Source: Natrinema halophilum (GTDB lineage Archaea > Halobacteriota > Halobacteria > Halobacteriales > Natrialbaceae). Taken from it: DNA of 64,000 bases. The notes under the pieces are model-generated. The model was given only the letters and a program-made list of their open reading frames with translations. It made no database searches and had not been told where the DNA came from. The position numbers and the translations under genes were made by a program. The DNA lies in assembly GCF_013402815.2 (NCBI RefSeq), contig NZ_CP084880.1, forward strand, positions 310,001-374,000. Reading direction: 5' to 3'. This document shows, one piece after another, positions 63,400-64,000 of the stretch; position 1 is the stretch's first letter, and each line of letters begins with the position of its first letter.

Positions 63400-64000
63400 C
63401 GGTGATTCGAGGCTGGCGATCCGGACGATGAAGGAGCTGATAGAGACGACGGCGACCGACCACCCCAAGCGGACGTTCCTTCGGTACCGGAATGAGACCT
63501 ACACGTACGCCGAGATTGATGAGAGAGCGAACGCAATCGCAAACAGCCTCTATTCGCAGGGTGTCCGACAAGGCGATTTCGTCTGCCTGTTTCTCTATAA
63601 CCGGCCGGAGTACCTGACCACCCTGTTCGCGCTCGCGAAAATTGGCGCCATCTCCGCGCCGATCGACACGCGATTCAATGGTGAGACGCTCCAGCACGTT
63701 CTCTCGGAGACCGGCGCGGAGGTCATCGTTCTAGACACAAACACGCGAACCGACTACGAGGCGATTGACAACCACCTGCCGAATATATCGACCGAGTACT
63801 TTATAGGGGAGAGCCACGCCAAGTTCTCGTATAGACCGTTCGACAAACTGCTCGAAGGCGACGTTTCATCGTCGCCGACCGTTGAAATCGACGGTTCAGA
63901 CCCCTTTTCCGCAATTTACATTCAGCAGAAGGCGTCCGAGCGGCCGAAGGGCGTGATGCTTCCTAACTTCTCGTACATCAATACAGGTTGGGAAAGTGCG
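63392..64000 (+). CDS. AMP-binding acyl-CoA ligase family (3' truncated by window)
   Basis: The frame is open from ATG 63392 to the window edge (203 codons). The N-terminus is a standard ANL-family domain: IETTATDHPKRTFLRYRNETYTYAEID, ANSLYSQGVRQGDFVCLFLYNRPEYL, FALAKIGAISAPIDTRF, resembling CaiC-type ligases. The phosphate loop, normally T-S-G-T-T-G-x-P-K-G, reads I-Q-Q-K-A-S-E-R-P-K-G here, lacking the usual Ser/Thr/Gly. It may be inactive or use a modified loop. It is coupled to the IclR gene. Confidence 0.78.
   Translation, partial: MSNGDSRLAIRTMKELIETTATDHPKRTFLRYRNETYTYAEIDERANAIANSLYSQGVRQGDFVCLFLYNRPEYLTTLFALAKIGAISAPIDTRFNGETLQHVLSETGAEVIVLDTNTRTDYEAIDNHLPNISTEYFIGESHAKFSYRPFDKLLEGDVSSSPTVEIDGSDPFSAIYIQQKASERPKGVMLPNFSYINTGWESA

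Overview
The window is from a halophilic archaeon (class Halobacteria). Evidence: high GC with AT-rich gaps, very acidic proteins, TATA boxes 25-30 bases upstream of start codons with almost no 5' leader, twin-arginine lipoprotein signals, coenzyme F420 enzymes, and haloarchaea-specific families (RdfA, archaea-specific SMC-related protein, rubrerythrin-like mini-protein, NAD kinase/IMPase fusion). I cannot fix the genus; a Natrialbales-like member would fit. No tRNA, rRNA or CRISPR array was seen.

Layout. 1-1.4 kb: tail of a YVTN beta-propeller protein, an empty AT-rich stretch, a small zinc-ribbon protein. 1.5-3.5 kb: moeA and a mocA/YgfJ-type nucleotidyltransferase (molybdenum cofactor). 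3.5-9.5 kb: an accessory island with a ribbon-helix-helix protein, two S17e-like mini-proteins, DNA-binding hypotheticals and an rdfA/SMC-like pair. 10-25 kb: a hydrolase region (SsnA-like amidohydrolase, allantoinase/hydantoinase-like enzyme, NAD kinase-IMPase, threonine-synthase-like PLP enzyme, F420-type luciferase-like oxidoreductase, D-aminoacylase-like enzyme, M20 carbamoylase/allantoate hydrolase, a second amidohydrolase) and a PhnCDE-type ABC transporter. 25.5-34 kb: a TusA-like protein and two tandem molybdenum hydroxylases (Mo subunit plus 2Fe-2S subunit), then an F420:NADP oxidoreductase. 34-49 kb: RidA, PdxS, two purine permeases, adenine deaminase, a DsrE/DsrF/DsrH-like trio, an XdhC-YqeB fusion, SelD with a second TusA-like protein, YqeC, an MFS transporter and a purine phosphoribosyltransferase. 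48.5-55 kb: NAD(P) transhydrogenase, an MBL-fold hydrolase, and an acyl-CoA mutase large subunit with isobutyryl-CoA-mutase-like active-site residues. 55-64 kb: a decayed accessory end with an MFS pseudogene, an arylsulfotransferase-like membrane protein, low-GC orphan genes, an xdhC fragment, a transposase remnant, two IclR regulators and the start of an acyl-CoA ligase.

How it fits together. SelD, YqeB, YqeC, XdhC, MocA/YgfJ, SsnA and molybdenum hydroxylases together are the published signature of selenium-dependent molybdenum hydroxylases (orphan-SelD organisms), in which selenium is a labile ligand of the molybdenum cofactor and not selenocysteine. Around them sit the genes for purine use: two NCS2 permeases, adenine deaminase, other amidohydrolases, a purine phosphoribosyltransferase, and ring-opening and ureide-splitting enzymes. 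My reading is a purine import, deamination, hydroxylation and ureide breakdown locus. Its unusual points are the XdhC-YqeB fusion, the DsrE/F/H-like trio with two TusA-like proteins (a possible chalcogen relay to the cofactor), the lack of an FAD subunit, and a Cys-to-Ser change in one iron-sulfur subunit.
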